A DNA stretch of 64,000 nt from Aralia elata (taxonomy: Eukaryota; Streptophyta; Magnoliopsida; Apiales; Araliaceae), in NCBI GenBank assembly GCA_034770075.1, contig CM068384.1:101308433-101372432 (forward strand). Reading direction: 5' to 3'. The number at the start of each line of letters is the position of its first letter. Within the stretch, counting starts at the first letter, position 1. Shown in pieces: positions 11,526 to 23,140 of this stretch. Position numbers and translations under genes: made by a program. The notes beneath the pieces were generated by a model. The model did not search any database and was not told the origin of the DNA. It was given only the letters and a program-made list of their open reading frames with translations.

Positions 11526-12059
11526 AACAACCGGTATTTCCTCTAGCTTTACACCTACCTTCCGAGTATCGACAATGTAAGCTAAATATCCTGTACATCC
11601 TTGTCTCAACAACTTCTTGGTCTGCATCATCATCAGACAACTCGCTTGTCTAGGCGACTTGCTGCCATACAATACTACATTTGACTTCTTCGGAGTCATA
11701 AGGTTCACACACTTTTTGCTGACAATCAATTATTACTCCATGGTTAAATAACCAATCCATTCCTAAGATCACATCAAATTTCCCAAGTCGAATTGGAATC
11801 AAATACACCGACATCATGTGACCCTTAATATCTACACGACAATTTTTGTGTACAAACTTAACAGGAATCACTTCCTTATTCACAATTTCTATGTTCAGAG
11901 GGTAACCTAACTCTTTTGAAAATAATTCTAATTTTTTTGCAAATTCGTCAGATATAAGTAAACAAGTAACACTCGAATCAAATAATACATAAGCATTTAT
12001 GTCATTGATCGGAATGATACTAGACACCACATCCTTTGACTACACGCATCTTGCACTGT
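11526..12059 (-). pseudogene. gypsy aspartic protease region (element 2)
   Basis: Open from 12030 to 11650. The protease would cut the gag-pol polyprotein. The active-site segment reads VLFDSSVTCLLIS: the catalytic Asp is kept but the usual D-S/T-G triad has lost its Gly (DSS), and the following ATHSFIS-like segment is altered. FDVILGMDWLFNHGVIIDC is the conserved C-terminal half of the retropepsin. The GYLAYIVD and EEIPVVRDFVDVF motifs (11500-11600) that join protease to RT follow after a frame change around 11650-11730. The lost Gly argues the enzyme was already inactive. Confidence 0.83.
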
Positions 12060-13118
12060 CATATTAAATATTCGAACGGTTGGTCGGGTTGGCAGTGTTG
12101 GTCCTGTGATGGTCAACTTGCCACTGTTGTTGCCTCCTTTGTTTCTGTTTGCTCCTCTTGTTGCTTACTTTGGACAATCTTGAGCTAAGTGTTCCTTTGA
12201 TCCACATGTGAAACATGCACCTTTCTGTGGACTGGTGCAATTTGTTGCGATATGACCCTCTAAGCCACAATTGTAACATGCCCTCTTTCCTTTTAGGCAA
12301 ACTCTCACGTGATTCTTTCCACAGTTACTACACTTCTACTTTCTTCTTCGGATTCCCTTGCTGATATCCAGCATTAGTACTATCATTCCACTTCCTCTTC
12401 TGTGTATTGCCACCATGACTACTACCTGTTTTATGCTCTTCCTCACCTTTCTTCTTCTTCTTCTACTCCTGATTATACTTAGTGAGTGTGTCACTTCCAC
12501 CTTCTGCGATAATTGCTTTTTCCAGCACTACTGCAAATGAGTTCAACTGAAACATCGAAACTCGATTGTAAAGCCAAGGCTTCAATCCCTGTTTGAACCC
12601 TCTCGCTTTTCTCTCGAGTGTTGACTTGATACGGGGCGAACTTTGCCAATTCATTGAATCTTGCAGCATACTCAGATACTGTCATCGTTCCTTATTTGAG
12701 TTCCAAAAACTAAACTTCCATTTGATTCTGCATGCTAGGCGGAAAGTACGTTTTGAAGAATATTTCTTTAAACCTTTCCCATGGAATAACTCCTTGACCA
12801 CTAGTAGCTCGCTTCTGCTTTTAACATAAAGGTAGCGAAAGCAGTCTTTTGATCCTCCGCGACCTTAGCAACCTCAAATACCTTCTCTATTTCCATAACC
12901 CATGTTTGGGCTTCAACCATATTGGTAGTTCCTCGAAACTCTGGAGGTCCTACAGCTTTAAAGTCTTTAAATGTCGTGGCATGGGTAGAAGTTTGATTCA
13001 TAAGTGCGCCCATTAGTAGATTCACGAACTGTTGCACCGGGTTCACATCTGCTTCCCCATTACTCTCCGTAGATCCCTCAAGGGTTGGTGGAGGTTGTTG
13101 TCTTCTTTTAGGAGGCAT
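12060..13118 (-). pseudogene. gypsy gag with two CCHC zinc knuckles (element 2)
   Basis: Starts at ATG 13118 (MPPKRRQQPPPTLEG). Capsid-like motifs follow: FKAVGPPEFRGTTN, AQTWVMEIEKVF, KTAFATFMLKAEASYW, a stop near 12801, MTVSEYAARFNELAKFAP (12630-12685) and LKPWLYNRVS. The nucleocapsid part has two zinc knuckles in one frame (12174-12278): CYNCGLEGHIATNC and CFTCGSKEHLAQDC, both matching CX2CX4HX4C. Gag would package element RNA into particles. Several stops and frameshifts separate these blocks. Usual Tekay gag length is about 350-400 residues, matching the span. Confidence 0.88.
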
Positions 13119-13524
13119 CTTACTGTTAAGATTTATATTATTAGCTCATTATCCATTAACTGGACACATTCAAGAGTTATCTAAACACTTATAAATAACA
13201 CGTTACATATTTAATAAATATTGATATATATTCATACGTCGTGTTCAGTACATAGCACAAGCAACATATAACCATAATAATATTACAGAATTACATCATC
13301 ATCATATCCCCTTACTTATCAAAAGTTGGGATTTACATCTCATTAATAAGCTCACACACACACACATACATATATCATAACATTCCTCTTCTCACGACCT
13401 ACATAAGCATTCCACGCCGCACCGCGTCATCGCATTTTTGGTCCATAATATGAATCATCGTTCTGCGATCCATGACGTACCGGGGGTACTCCTCAAACTG
13501 TATAGGATAATGGTAGACTCGATC

Positions 13525-14115
13525 CTAAGTTCTTTCAATTGCAGTGCGAAATGCGCAATCCATCTCATCCATCCTTGCTTTCTTAGACCGAACCTCTCCT
13601 TCGACACGGTCCACGCGTCGATCAGCCTTCATCCATGTGTCTTCCACTCTCGCTCGTTTTTCTGACTCCTCACTCAAGTCATCTTGCATGTTCTCATTCT
13701 CAGCCACTAATTGTCCTCTTTGATATTCAGACTGTGTTAGTTTCTATTTGAGCTCTGCAATTCGTGTAGTGAAATATTGAATCAGTGTTTCTTTTTGCTC
13801 TAGGGCAGTATGACGCTCTACGACTTGTTCTTCTAACTCTTTGACTCTATCATGCAACTCAATGTTTCGTTCATACACTATATCAAACATCTCAACTCTG
13901 AATGAGGTAGGTGGTACCCCATCCGAATCTTCCTCGACTTCATCTTCTACCTCAATTTCCTCAGTTTTTTCTTTAGGATCTGATTCAGGCTCATACTTTT
14001 GGCCTACTACAGTAATCAATGGAGATGACTCCCTCGGTGCTAACTGCTCCCACACTGTGTAAATGGCTCGGGGCTCATCTTCCCTAGTCTGACTGGGCTC
14101 TCCTATCTCGGTCAT
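13525..14115 (-). pseudogene. Extra coiled-coil ORF between PBS and gag of element 2
   Basis: An additional reading frame lies between the primer-binding site and gag. It starts at ATG 14115 and runs in one frame to 13525 (about 196 codons) with a single in-frame stop at 13744-13746; the two halves (14115-13744 and 13707-13525) share the frame. The first half is very acidic (EKTEEIEVEDEVEED) and then heptad-like (RNIELHDRVKELEEQVVERHTALEQKE), predicting a coiled coil; the second half (ENMQDDLSEESEKRARVED) is charged and helical too. I do not recognise the family. It is not part of the canonical gag. Its position suggests an element-encoded accessory protein; its role is unknown. Confidence 0.6.
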
Positions 14116-14328
14116 CCTGTCACCAAAATTTTAAGTTCTAATTACTACTCAGGAAAGCATAAGTCTATTAACAACAAGTAAGCACATAAGTCATTTTATT
14201 AAACATCTTTAATGAAATTCCTCAATTCATTCCTTAGAATTCAATAGGAGTTTCATCATCTACTATATTTTTGATTTCCTAAAAGGCTATAACCTAAGGT
14301 TTTCCTCACCTAGGGTTTATAACCTACA

Positions 14329-14340
14329 GCTCTGATACCA
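14329..14340 (-). promoter_or_regulatory. Primer-binding site (initiator tRNA-Met) of element 2
   Basis: The minus strand reads TGGTATCAGAGC, the classic plant retrotransposon site complementary to the 3' end of initiator tRNA-Met, three bases from the end of the 5' LTR. It primes minus-strand cDNA and fixes the orientation of the element. Confidence 0.95.
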
Positions 14341-14343
14341 ACT

Positions 14344-17300
14344 TGTGACACCCTCAAATCCGGGTACCTTAACCTTCGGATTCGGTGCTCACGATCCAAC
14401 ACATACATCATCTAAACTACCCATTTAATAGGATAATAAACATCATATAAGATAATCTTTAATAAAAGGTTACATTCATAAACGTATCCCATGTCAACTA
14501 ACCTTTAATATAACATTATAATAGCGGAATAAATATAAATAAGTCCGCTACATAATTCAACGCAAATAAAAGATAGGCTAGGAGTTGTTTATTCATACAT
14601 CTTGCATTTGCCCTTGCTTGAAGATGGTTCCTCAAGCTTCTCATTCTTAGCTGAAATGTTTTGTGCTAGGGTGAGCAATCAAATTGCCCACAAGTAGAAT
14701 AATATATAATAAACAATATATGATTGAGCAAATTCTTATTCATTAGAATCAATCAACTGATAATCAAAGGCTTATGAATTCAATGGAATAATCGTCTATT
14801 AAATGAAATCATCAATATTGAGTTCTACTGTATATACTGAGGGTCTCAAGACCACGAACTATGTCCTAGGTTTACAAGTATATATACTGTAACATTTATC
14901 AGCCTAATGGTTGTGGATTATCCATCTCATACTCCAGGTGATCAGCCTTTTGTACTATGTATTGTGCACAAACATATTATCGCTATTGCGTAGTTCGAAA
15001 TTATAGTTTCTGATAACATTTACCATTTATATAGGGTTGTTCATCTCAACTTTAACATAAAAATCCGCACCAAAGATAATTCGGTTTGGAATAACATTAG
15101 AAAGAATTCTAATCTTTTAGAACGTTCATCGACTATGTACTAGCCGAATCAAATGGGTTTGATAAACAATCAAAGATTTAATAATAGCATCATCTCAAAT
15201 AATTACAATAAATATGCCATGATTCAATAACTTATATTTGAACAGGTATTATTTATCAAAGTAATGCTTTCAAAAAATAATTAGAAAGCTTGAATGTCCA
15301 TAGGAAACTCGCACAAATATGAAAGAATTGTACGGTTTAGAAAATTTTGCTTAATATTAAAGTATAAGCAAAAGTTAGAGAACTTGCCTTACGCGTTTGC
15401 TACAAAGTTATGATATACGTTCTTCAAATATCCTACACAACATTATTAATAATAACATACCCATTAATCATATATAGACTTCACATAAAAGTTTACTACT
15501 TCTATTATAAGTCAAATTTCATGTTGTTCGCGTTTTATAATAACGCGACCAATCTTCAGAAATGTCTCTCGTCGTTCAAAAATGACATAACCCGCTTATC
15601 GCCCCTTTATGATATTTTACTTCAAAATATATCATTGCTCGAAATTTATTTCAATCCGAGTTATAAAACACATTTTCGCAGTTTTCTTTAACAAAATATT
15701 GTTCTTGTTTTTATCATATCACCTTCGTTACTCATTCATTTTTGTTCGTTCTTACGTCAAATTAAAGCTTATGCAGTGTACTTTAACACTAGTTAGCCCC
15801 TGGTTTCATTCCCTTCTTCAATAAAAACAGATTTTCACTTTTTCAAACAAGGTCAGATTGCTACAAAAAACAACCTGGCCAGCTTTACCCTCTCTCGCTA
15901 AAATAGTCATAACTAATTCGTTTCAAAACCTTTTTGAGCGATTCTTATGCCCACGCAAAGCTCTCTTCTGGGGTTACAAATTTTATTTTTATACCACTTT
16001 TAAATTCTGAACACACAAGACCAGAAAATTCGTACAAGAAGCATGTCAGAATCTGTCTATTTTTGTGTTTAAAGTTTACCCTGTCTCGCTAAAAAAATCA
16101 TAACTAATTCATTACAAAACCTTTTTGAGTGATTCTTTTTTTTTGTGTTTGGCTTACTCTCAGAGCTTTTTTTTAATATAAGGCTCATCTCCTAACTTAT
16201 TATACACAAAAAGTTTTGGACTTTATAAGAACATGGACAAAAACTCGTTTTTTGAAAATTTCAGATTTTACAATTTCGCACCTTCGCACATTCATAACTT
16301 CTTCGTTTTAAGCCCGTTTCAGTTCATTCCAACTGGGTTGTCTTCGTATTTCAGAGGAGTATAGCATATAACCTTCAAACTAAATCTTTCAACTTAATAA
16401 TATAACTATAATGACCTCTAAACAGTCCAAAATCAGTCCATAGGTCCATTTCTTTCTCCTTTACACATAGGATCAGATTTGTTTGCTTTTAGTTCCACTT
16501 GTAAGTTGTTAGCAGTTTGTTTAACATTTGAAATAACTTATATGAACTCTTTAACAACTCATGCAACCAAAATAACAACTAACCATGAAAATATAAGAAA
16601 TGATGTTTTAAAATTTTAGAGTTGATTTATTACCTCTTGGCTCCTCTTTTGCTTAGCTAGAGAGTATAAAATGCTTGCTTAAACTCCTACATACTTCTCT
16701 TTGATCGTTTGGACAATTTGCATTAAGTTCTCTGAAGACCCCATTTCACTCTCTCTCTTAAAAGCTTGAGTTTTAATGGAGATTTTGGAGATTAATGGAG
16801 TTTAAGGATGAACTTAAGGTGAATAATGGTTTGTATTTGCTAAATTAACTCTTCTTCTGCTACTGCTGAACACAAATGGACTCCTCCGTTCTTCTCCCGA
16901 TGGTTTTCCTTCGGCGTCTCTCTCTCTCTCCCTCTTTATCTCTACTGTTAGTGTTATAATTTAGCTTATTAAATGAATGAAATGCTGAGAGTAAAAGAGT
17001 TTGGTTTAATCTGATGGAAGAGGAAAGGTTAGAGAAGTTGAGCAGGCTCAACGTTTGGCTTCCTAAGCTAAATGTTTGGTTTCCTGCAAGTCTCTTTCTT
17101 TCTCCTTCCTTGTTGGTTAACAAATGCTATGCATGGTTTTAATTGTTTGGAACATGTTTGTTTGTTTGCTAATACTCCGACAATGCATAATATTAACGGA
17201 TAAAAAATAAATACCCACTTATTAACAATCAGACCAATTTCATTGACATCACAAATTGGATTTTAAACTGGGTTTGTTAAGGAATTAAATTAGACAAATA

Positions 17301-17391
17301 AATTATTCCAAAATTAATACCCATTAAAATATTTATTCAATAAATATTTATTACTATATTACGAAATTTAACTCGGGTAACAATCGTTATA
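14344..17391 (-). repeat. 5' LTR of element 2 (3.05 kb)
   Basis: Collinear with 5529-8528. On the plus strand it starts TGTGACACCC and ends CGTTATA, where the last CA has become TA. Many differences from the partner LTR are C/T or G/A changes, as expected for methylated DNA. Target duplication GGGAA follows at 17392-17396. Confidence 0.95.
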
Positions 17392-17534
17392 GGGAAAAAA
17401 ACGGGATGTTGGAAATCAGCATGCAAGTATTACACTCATTATCATAGGGGGAGAAATCTGCATGTGATTACCACTAATTGTTATATATGATTTGATTGAT
17501 GACAAAATGATAAGAAGAACATTCATGCTATTAA

Positions 17535-17735
17535 AGCCCTATAAAGTCCTTAATGAAATATATGTACAAGGACTTAGAAGATCAAATATGTTAGGTTGAT
17601 CTTAGCCAAATGCATATCTGTCTGATCAGAGCATGGTTATAAAAATAGGCTTTGTAAAAGTCCTTAATTGAATGTGATGTAAAAGGACTTAGAATAGAAT
17701 ATAAGAAGATCAAACTTGTTAGGTTGATCTTATGT
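17535..17735 (+). repeat. Imperfect direct repeat inside the solo LTR
   Basis: Two copies of a segment with GTCCTTAAT, AAGGACTTAGAA, AAGATCAAA and TGTTAGGTTGATCTTA (about 17546-17604 and 17661-17731), the second longer by an inserted stretch. Confidence 0.75.
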
Positions 17736-17789
17736 ACTGTAATGACAGACAAGGGCCAAGACTGAACGTAGAACATTGCACCGACTAAG

Positions 17790-18990
17790 TGAAGGATCGT
17801 AGAGAAGTCAGTCAACATCGCAGAGCCAAGTAAGCCATCACAGGGTTTGCCAGGAAAACGTAGAGTAAAGCTCGACAGAACGTAGACGTAGAACGCTCTC
17901 GGCAGGACGCAGAGTCGCCTCGGCAGGACGTAGAGTTATCTCGGCATTTGAAGTGCAAAAAATCCAAGATCGTAGAGTCTGCCAGGCAAGCACAATAACA
18001 GGACCGACAGATCGTAGAGATCACTCGGCAGCATTTACCGGACATCGTAGAGCTACGCATATCAACGCAGAGTGTGCAAGGCAATCGTAGAGTATGACTC
18101 GGCAGAACAAGGGCTTACTCAAAATCGTAGAGCATACACTACAAAGAGAAAGTCGATGTGCTAACATGGGTTCGTAGAGTCAGTTCAAACAAGCCACTCT
18201 ACGACTCCCATGATCAGTCTGCAACCAAGCAACAACGTAGAGCAGTCGCTGCTGAAAAGATAAAGTGGAAATCTTCAAGACAACTAAACAAGCTGAGCAT
18301 AAGCCATCAGACATAACAAGATCTCTGAACACAACTAAAGCATCAAGCTATGACAGAGATCAAAAGACAAGGTCAAGTAATCACTCTATGACCCATCAAG
18401 GCTCTAGACCTGCATCAAAGACAAAGGTCGTAGAGCATGAAAGTTCAGCAAGATCAAGTGATCGTAGAGCTGGGTCTAAAAACAAATAGAAGCACTGAAA
18501 CAGTCTCAGCGAAACAAAGCGAAAAGATCATAGAACAACACTCTATGACGAAAGGAAGAATGACTGAAGATTAAGTAGAGCAATCCTCTAAATCAAAGAT
18601 GCCACAACAAACAAGATGTTTATAGAGTAGTCCTCTATAACACAGCAGCAGAGCCAACACCTAAAGAATATAGATCAATCCTCTATGATAAGCACCCTGT
18701 TGAATTGGCTCAAACAAAGATGCTAAACGCTATGCTCTGGAACAAAAAGCTAATTGGAAATCAAAAAGCATAAGGAAGGACAGACTGCAGTATAGTGAGA
18801 AGCACATTTAAGGACAATGCCAGTACAGTCAGCTACTCTACGAACTACAAGAGAGCACAAGGCTATAACTAAAGGTAGCAGCCAACTCTACGATCAAAGG
18901 CAACAGTCTTCAGTCAGAAGCAAGCAGTTTCATCTACGATCAATGATACGGGCTACACCTAAGATGATCGTAGAGCAAGAAAAAAAGTGA
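17790..18990 (+). repeat. Dispersed CGTAGAG heptamer cluster
   Basis: Within about 1.2 kb the motif CGTAGAG (with variants CGCAGAG and CATAGAG, and the inverse CTCTACGA/CTCTATGA) recurs well over 15 times at irregular spacing, often next to CTCGGCAG or TCAGTC. It is not a simple tandem repeat. The sequence around it is richer in GC than the flanks. Function unknown; such short recurring motifs in an LTR could be enhancer sites. Confidence 0.75.
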
Positions 18991-19769
18991 CAGCTGGATT
19001 AATAATATTAAGAGCACTCAGGGTTACTACTCCAAGATGAGCAGCTGAATATATAATGGAGTATTATATATATATAACCAATATGAGTGGAGCACAAACA
19101 GTCATATCTGCAGCAGTCAACAAGCAGCGCATGTGACTCCACTATCTTGGTACCAGCTAATGGATGCTGACTCAGCTATCACTAACAGACTTTGGGAAGT
19201 AAAAATGCTCAGTGATATAATAAACAAGTCTGCAAAAAGTTAGTCTCCAACAGAAATAAGTGCAACGGGAAGATATCAACGGCAAGCTTCCAACGGGAAA
19301 AATATGGAGAACTACAAAAGGAAAGAACAGCACTCGAATGAAAAGGTGTGTTGGTGAGCAGTAAGTAAGAGAGCAAGATCACAAACTATAGGCTATAAGC
19401 TTCACTACAACATGAGTGATATGCCAAAGGGCTGGCATATGCGCTAAGAGTCGAATAACTAAGAAGCCAAGATCTAGAGTAACCAAATCCAGAATGGACA
19501 ACTCTATGGTCAAGATATGAACACTATGTGCTGAATAGATGAAGAAGTGACTTGGAAAAGTCAACTAGTGTTCAATGGAAGTGATCATCTGCATCTGCTA
19601 TGTACTACAAGTAGGAAGGGCTTAAACGACCATCATCAGCAGTATCCAGAATAAGATCACCATCAGCTGTCAAGTACCTAAAGATGAAGGAGATCAAAGA
19701 TCATCTTGACAGCACAACTCAACAAACCTTCACTACACCAAAGAGGGCAGGATGTCATTGTCTTAAGTG

Positions 19770-20100
19770 ACTAAACAAAGTCAAGTCTGCTGGACTTGTT
19801 GAGTACCAAAGGGTACAAGAGATTCTAAGGCTGCTGGCTTTAGTCTACAGGTTCTAAGGCTACTGGCCTTGAAGGGTTCTTTGTGAACTGGGTTCCCAAG
19901 TCTGCTGGACTTGAAGAGGGTCATTGGATCCTTGTCCGAGGGACTAAAAACAACTGAAGTCTGCGAGACACAAGATGGGTCAGAGGATCCGTGTCTGCAG
20001 GGGTTGAGGAGGGTCATAGGATCTTTGTCTTTGTGGCTAAAAACAACTCTTGTCTGCTGGACTTGAGGAGGGCGTAGAGTCCTTGTCTTTGTGACTAAAA
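19770..20100 (+). repeat. Degenerate repeats around GTCTGCTGGACTTG
   Basis: A run of about 45-80-bp imperfect repeats built from GTCTGCTGGACTTG, GAGGGTCATAGGATC and CTTGTCTTTGTG-type segments in the 3' half of the solo LTR. Confidence 0.7.
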
Positions 20101-20438
20101 CATTTAATGGATTCCTACTTGTTATAGTAGAAGAGTGGAGTAGGAGTTATTACGTCTCCGAACCACTTAAAATCTCCTATGTTATTTATCTTCTGTCATT
20201 TACTTTATGATCTATGAATTACTATATCTGATATCAATCATATTATAGACTTGTAAACTGATCTGTGAATAAGCTTGAATCTATGAAGGGGTTATTAATG
20301 ATTATTCCGCTGTGCATGAATTGATTATTTTCTTCATAACTGTTATACTTTATTAACAAAAGGAAAAAGTTTTTAAAGGATCTATTCAACCCCCCCCCCT
20401 TCTAGATCCATATTGTGTCTCCAGGAACCAACACGGGA

Positions 20439-20600
20439 CTCGCGCCACAGCGTTGCTTCCAAGTACTAAGCTTGACGCCACAAAGTCAAGCCTGTCAGGG
20501 AAAAAAAAACAAGGCTCACGCTGCAGCATGGGATCTAGTTTTAAGGTTGGCGCCGCAGCGCCAGTGCCAGGTCAGAACTGGGTCGGGTTGGTCAGACCAG
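20439..20600 (+). repeat. GC-rich modules of the element 1 LTR, partner of 5440-5523
   Basis: Repeated blocks of the type GCGCCRCAGCG, AAGTCAAGCCTGTCAGGGAAAA. The block GTCAAGCCTATCAGGGA at 5511-5527 and GTCAAGCCTGTCAGGGA at about 20487-20503 are near-identical, so the original LTR had at least two such modules in tandem. Both later retrotransposons landed in the poly-A stretch of the first module. Confidence 0.7.
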
Positions 20601-22059
20601 GTCGAGTCAGACCTAGTGAATTATTTCAGCGAGTCCAAAACTTATATTTTTATACAAAATGATTAGACAGATTAATTATTCGTATCCTGTGAAGGCATAA
20701 GGTGTTTTAGGGATAGTTAATTGCACCTCACGCCTGGGTAGTCGTAGTGGCAATTAATGTGTTTTGATGAGGCGATGTCTGTAATGAACCTAGTTCTAAT
20801 GTGACTAATTGTTATGTGTATATGTATTTACATGTGTAGGATATTAAGGGACGTGTGTTATAATATTGTAGCACACACTTGAGGCAAGTTTCCTAATCCA
20901 TACAACTTTTATATATTGTGCGAGTTTATTATGAATATGCAAGTTCCCTAACTTCATTCTTTTTATATATTGAATGCAAGTACTCTAACCTTACTCAATT
21001 TATATTTGAGCAAGTTTCTCAAACCGTACAACTCGTATATATTGTGCGAGTTTTTGATGTTACATAAATTCTAAGTTTTCACAAATTATTATCGTGCAAG
21101 TATTCTTACTTTTATTCGAGATATCCAGTTATGCTATAATACATGTTATTGAAGCTTTAAAGTTCTATATTCCATGAACTGTTGAGATGGTTGTCTAAGT
21201 CAATTGTTTCGGCTAGACTTATATTGAATTGCTTTGTTGATTTGAGAATAATTCATCAAGATATTGTTGATATTTATTGTAGCTATTCAATCAAATTGTT
21301 TGACTTGGATTTCCTTAAAGTAAAGCTGAGAAGAACAACCCTACTATTGGGGAATTATTGTTGGTCGATGATTCTGATTGACCCTATATGGGTAATAAAC
21401 AAACGCTTAGACGTTTACATAGATGTTGTACAACATAGGGTATGATAGGTTGATCCCCTAAACTGCTCAGAGGAAAAATGTTCGGTTTATAGTTATAAAA
21501 CTATTAAACCCTTTGATGAATGAAGAAAGTTCAAGGTCATTTGACCACTCAGTTCGTTGTTTAGAAATGTTAGTAATGTAAAGGAATACCTTATCATTAT
21601 TCCTATTTATTCAAAATGTGTTCTCAACTATTGTTCAGTTGTAGAACTGAAAGCATGATTCTTGATGTTGTTGTTTACATGTTATACTTGCTGAGCAATT
21701 GAATACTCATTTTTGCTTTAAATTGTATGCTTTCGGTTAAGGAAGAACATGTAGAGAGTTCCCGCAAGGACAAGAGCAAGGAAAAAGTTACCGAGTAGGA
21801 TATTATATCATATCCGCTTTTGTAATAGTTTATGCTAGGAATGTGTGATCATTTTGGATTATATTAATTATCCTAAGATGTTATGTATTTATGTCAAAGT
21901 CTTAGAACCTGGGATTTGTAGAGTAAGACGTTGTGTAATATGTAGTAATTACATTTCTGTCTTTATGACAATGATGAATGGGTAGAATACGCGATGATTG
22001 TGTAGTACCGTGAGCACCGAATCTGTGGGTAAAGAGACCCTGGATTTGGGGGCGTCATA
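20439..22059 (+). repeat. 3' LTR of element 1, last segment
   Basis: Continuation of the LTR started at 3859. It opens with GC-rich modules (20439-20600) like those at 5440-5523, then runs of TATATATTG..CGAGTTT (20900-21110) also present, inverted, in the LTR at 60210. It ends with CGTGAGCACCGAATC, GGATTTGGGGGCGTCATA, matching the end of the element 2 LTR on the minus strand. No gene; the frame 21182-21445 is an LTR by-product. Confidence 0.8.
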
Positions 22060-23098
22060 GAATGGACATACTTATAACAACAGAAACATTTAAATTTTTA
22101 ATCCCTTTGTTCCATAAAAGAAAAAAAATAAGAAAAAGATTTATTTGTCAGTTTTTTTCTTCACAAAATGAATTTAGTTGTAGTAAAAATAGTATAGAAT
22201 GACGTGATACCTTCAAATTTATTGTTAATTCATTATCATGCCCTGATCAATGCTAAATTAATAGTACTCAACTATTTTAGAAAGTAAATATAAAACAAAA
22301 TTGTATCTTAATATTTACATATTTCATAAATAAGACTCTTTTAAATGACAGAGAGAAATTTAAATCACCTAAGAATGGTGTAATTAACTGCGAAAATTGT
22401 GGTGCAGGTGGGTGTGGAAAACACATATTTACACATAATTAACAACATAATAAAATTCGTAGTAAATAAATGTGTCGTTGTTACTATCATTAAAAGTAAT
22501 ATTTGCGTCGTTAAATATAATGTGAAAGAAATTAGAGGATATATGTAATGAAAGGGATTCTAATAAAAAAAGACAAAATTTAGAGATATATTTATATTCT
22601 ATGTTTCAGCTTTAAATTATATTATTTTGGTAAACTTGCAAATATAATGTCGTAGAATACTAACATCAAAATAAATTAAAGAAAATACTATTCAACGTAA
22701 ACGTCAACGTTATCATTTTGTGCAAGTACTTTAGAAACACTTGAAATTAATATGCACGTATTAACTATTTCATCATTTATGACGTGATGCATGAAGTAAT
22801 ATGCTTTCTCATTATATTTTTTTTTCTTTTTTCCTTTTCGATAAGTATGTATTTAACAACTATGTCAGAAAGAAATTGAGTTTTAAAGTACGTAGGCAAT
22901 TAAGTGTGTATATTTCAATTTATTAGTTCACCATCTCCGTTGTGTAATTATTCTCTACTATGGAATTGTCGTCCATTATATACACACACATATATAGGAG
23001 AAAGGTAATTTAAAATATTGTCTTAGTCAAATAGTGACGGTATCGTTTTGTTAGGTAACATTTGTCAAGTTTAATTAAACCATGTCATATATAACATT

Positions 23099-23140
<42 letters not shown>

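Larger units (their letters stand above)
5529..17391 (-). mobile_element. Ty3/gypsy element 2, complete Tekay/Del-like retrotransposon with decayed genes
   Basis: An 11,863-bp element with both LTRs and a perfect 5-bp target duplication GGGAA (5524-5528 and 17392-17396). Order on the minus strand: 5' LTR (14344-17391), PBS (14329-14340), extra coiled-coil ORF (13525-14115), gag (about 12060-13118), protease, RT, RNase H, integrase, chromodomain (to about 8700), polypurine tract (8529-8542), 3' LTR (5529-8528). LTR ends are TG...CA (the 5' LTR copy ends TA instead of CA on the plus strand). The first 245 bases of the two LTRs, compared by eye, differ at about 13 sites (about 5%), suggesting an insertion age of a few million years at usual plant rates. 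All long reading frames are broken, so it cannot move on its own. Confidence 0.95.
17407..20433 (+). mobile_element. Solo LTR of a copia-type (SIRE/Maximus-like) retrotransposon
   Basis: A 3,027-bp sequence with TGTTGG...CCAACA ends and a perfect 5-bp duplication CGGGA on both sides (17402-17406, 20434-20438). There is no PBS, polypurine tract, gag or pol inside, and no internal pair of direct terminal repeats, so it is most simply a solo LTR left by LTR-LTR recombination. The end shows a poly-C run followed by TTCTAG (about 20388-20405), often seen near the 3' end of copia SIRE-type LTRs; lineage is inference. It lies inside the 3' LTR of element 1. Confidence 0.85.
1853..22059 (+). mobile_element. 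Ty3/gypsy element 1 (Tekay/Del-like chromovirus), 3' half, interrupted by later insertions
   Basis: The oldest layer of the left third. It has a decayed pol (1853-3812), a hairpin and polypurine tract (3823-3858) and a 3' LTR that starts TGTAATGATC at 3859 and ends GGGGGCGTCATA at 22059. The LTR is split by element 2 (5529-17391) and by a copia-type solo LTR (17407-20433). With those removed the LTR is about 3.3 kb, close to the 3.0 kb of element 2. The 5' half is not in the window; at 1852 it is cut by a CACTA element. The lineage call rests on the integrase followed by a C-terminal chromodomain and the close match of this pol to element 2. Confidence 0.85.

Noticed and set aside
17790..18990. 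Possible CRISPR-like spaced repeat
   Set aside because: The motif is only seven bases, spacing is irregular, both orientations occur, and the context is a plant LTR.
20415..20666. Two overlapping frames in GC-rich DNA
   Set aside because: They cross the border between the copia-type LTR and the element 1 LTR, so they cannot be ancestral genes.
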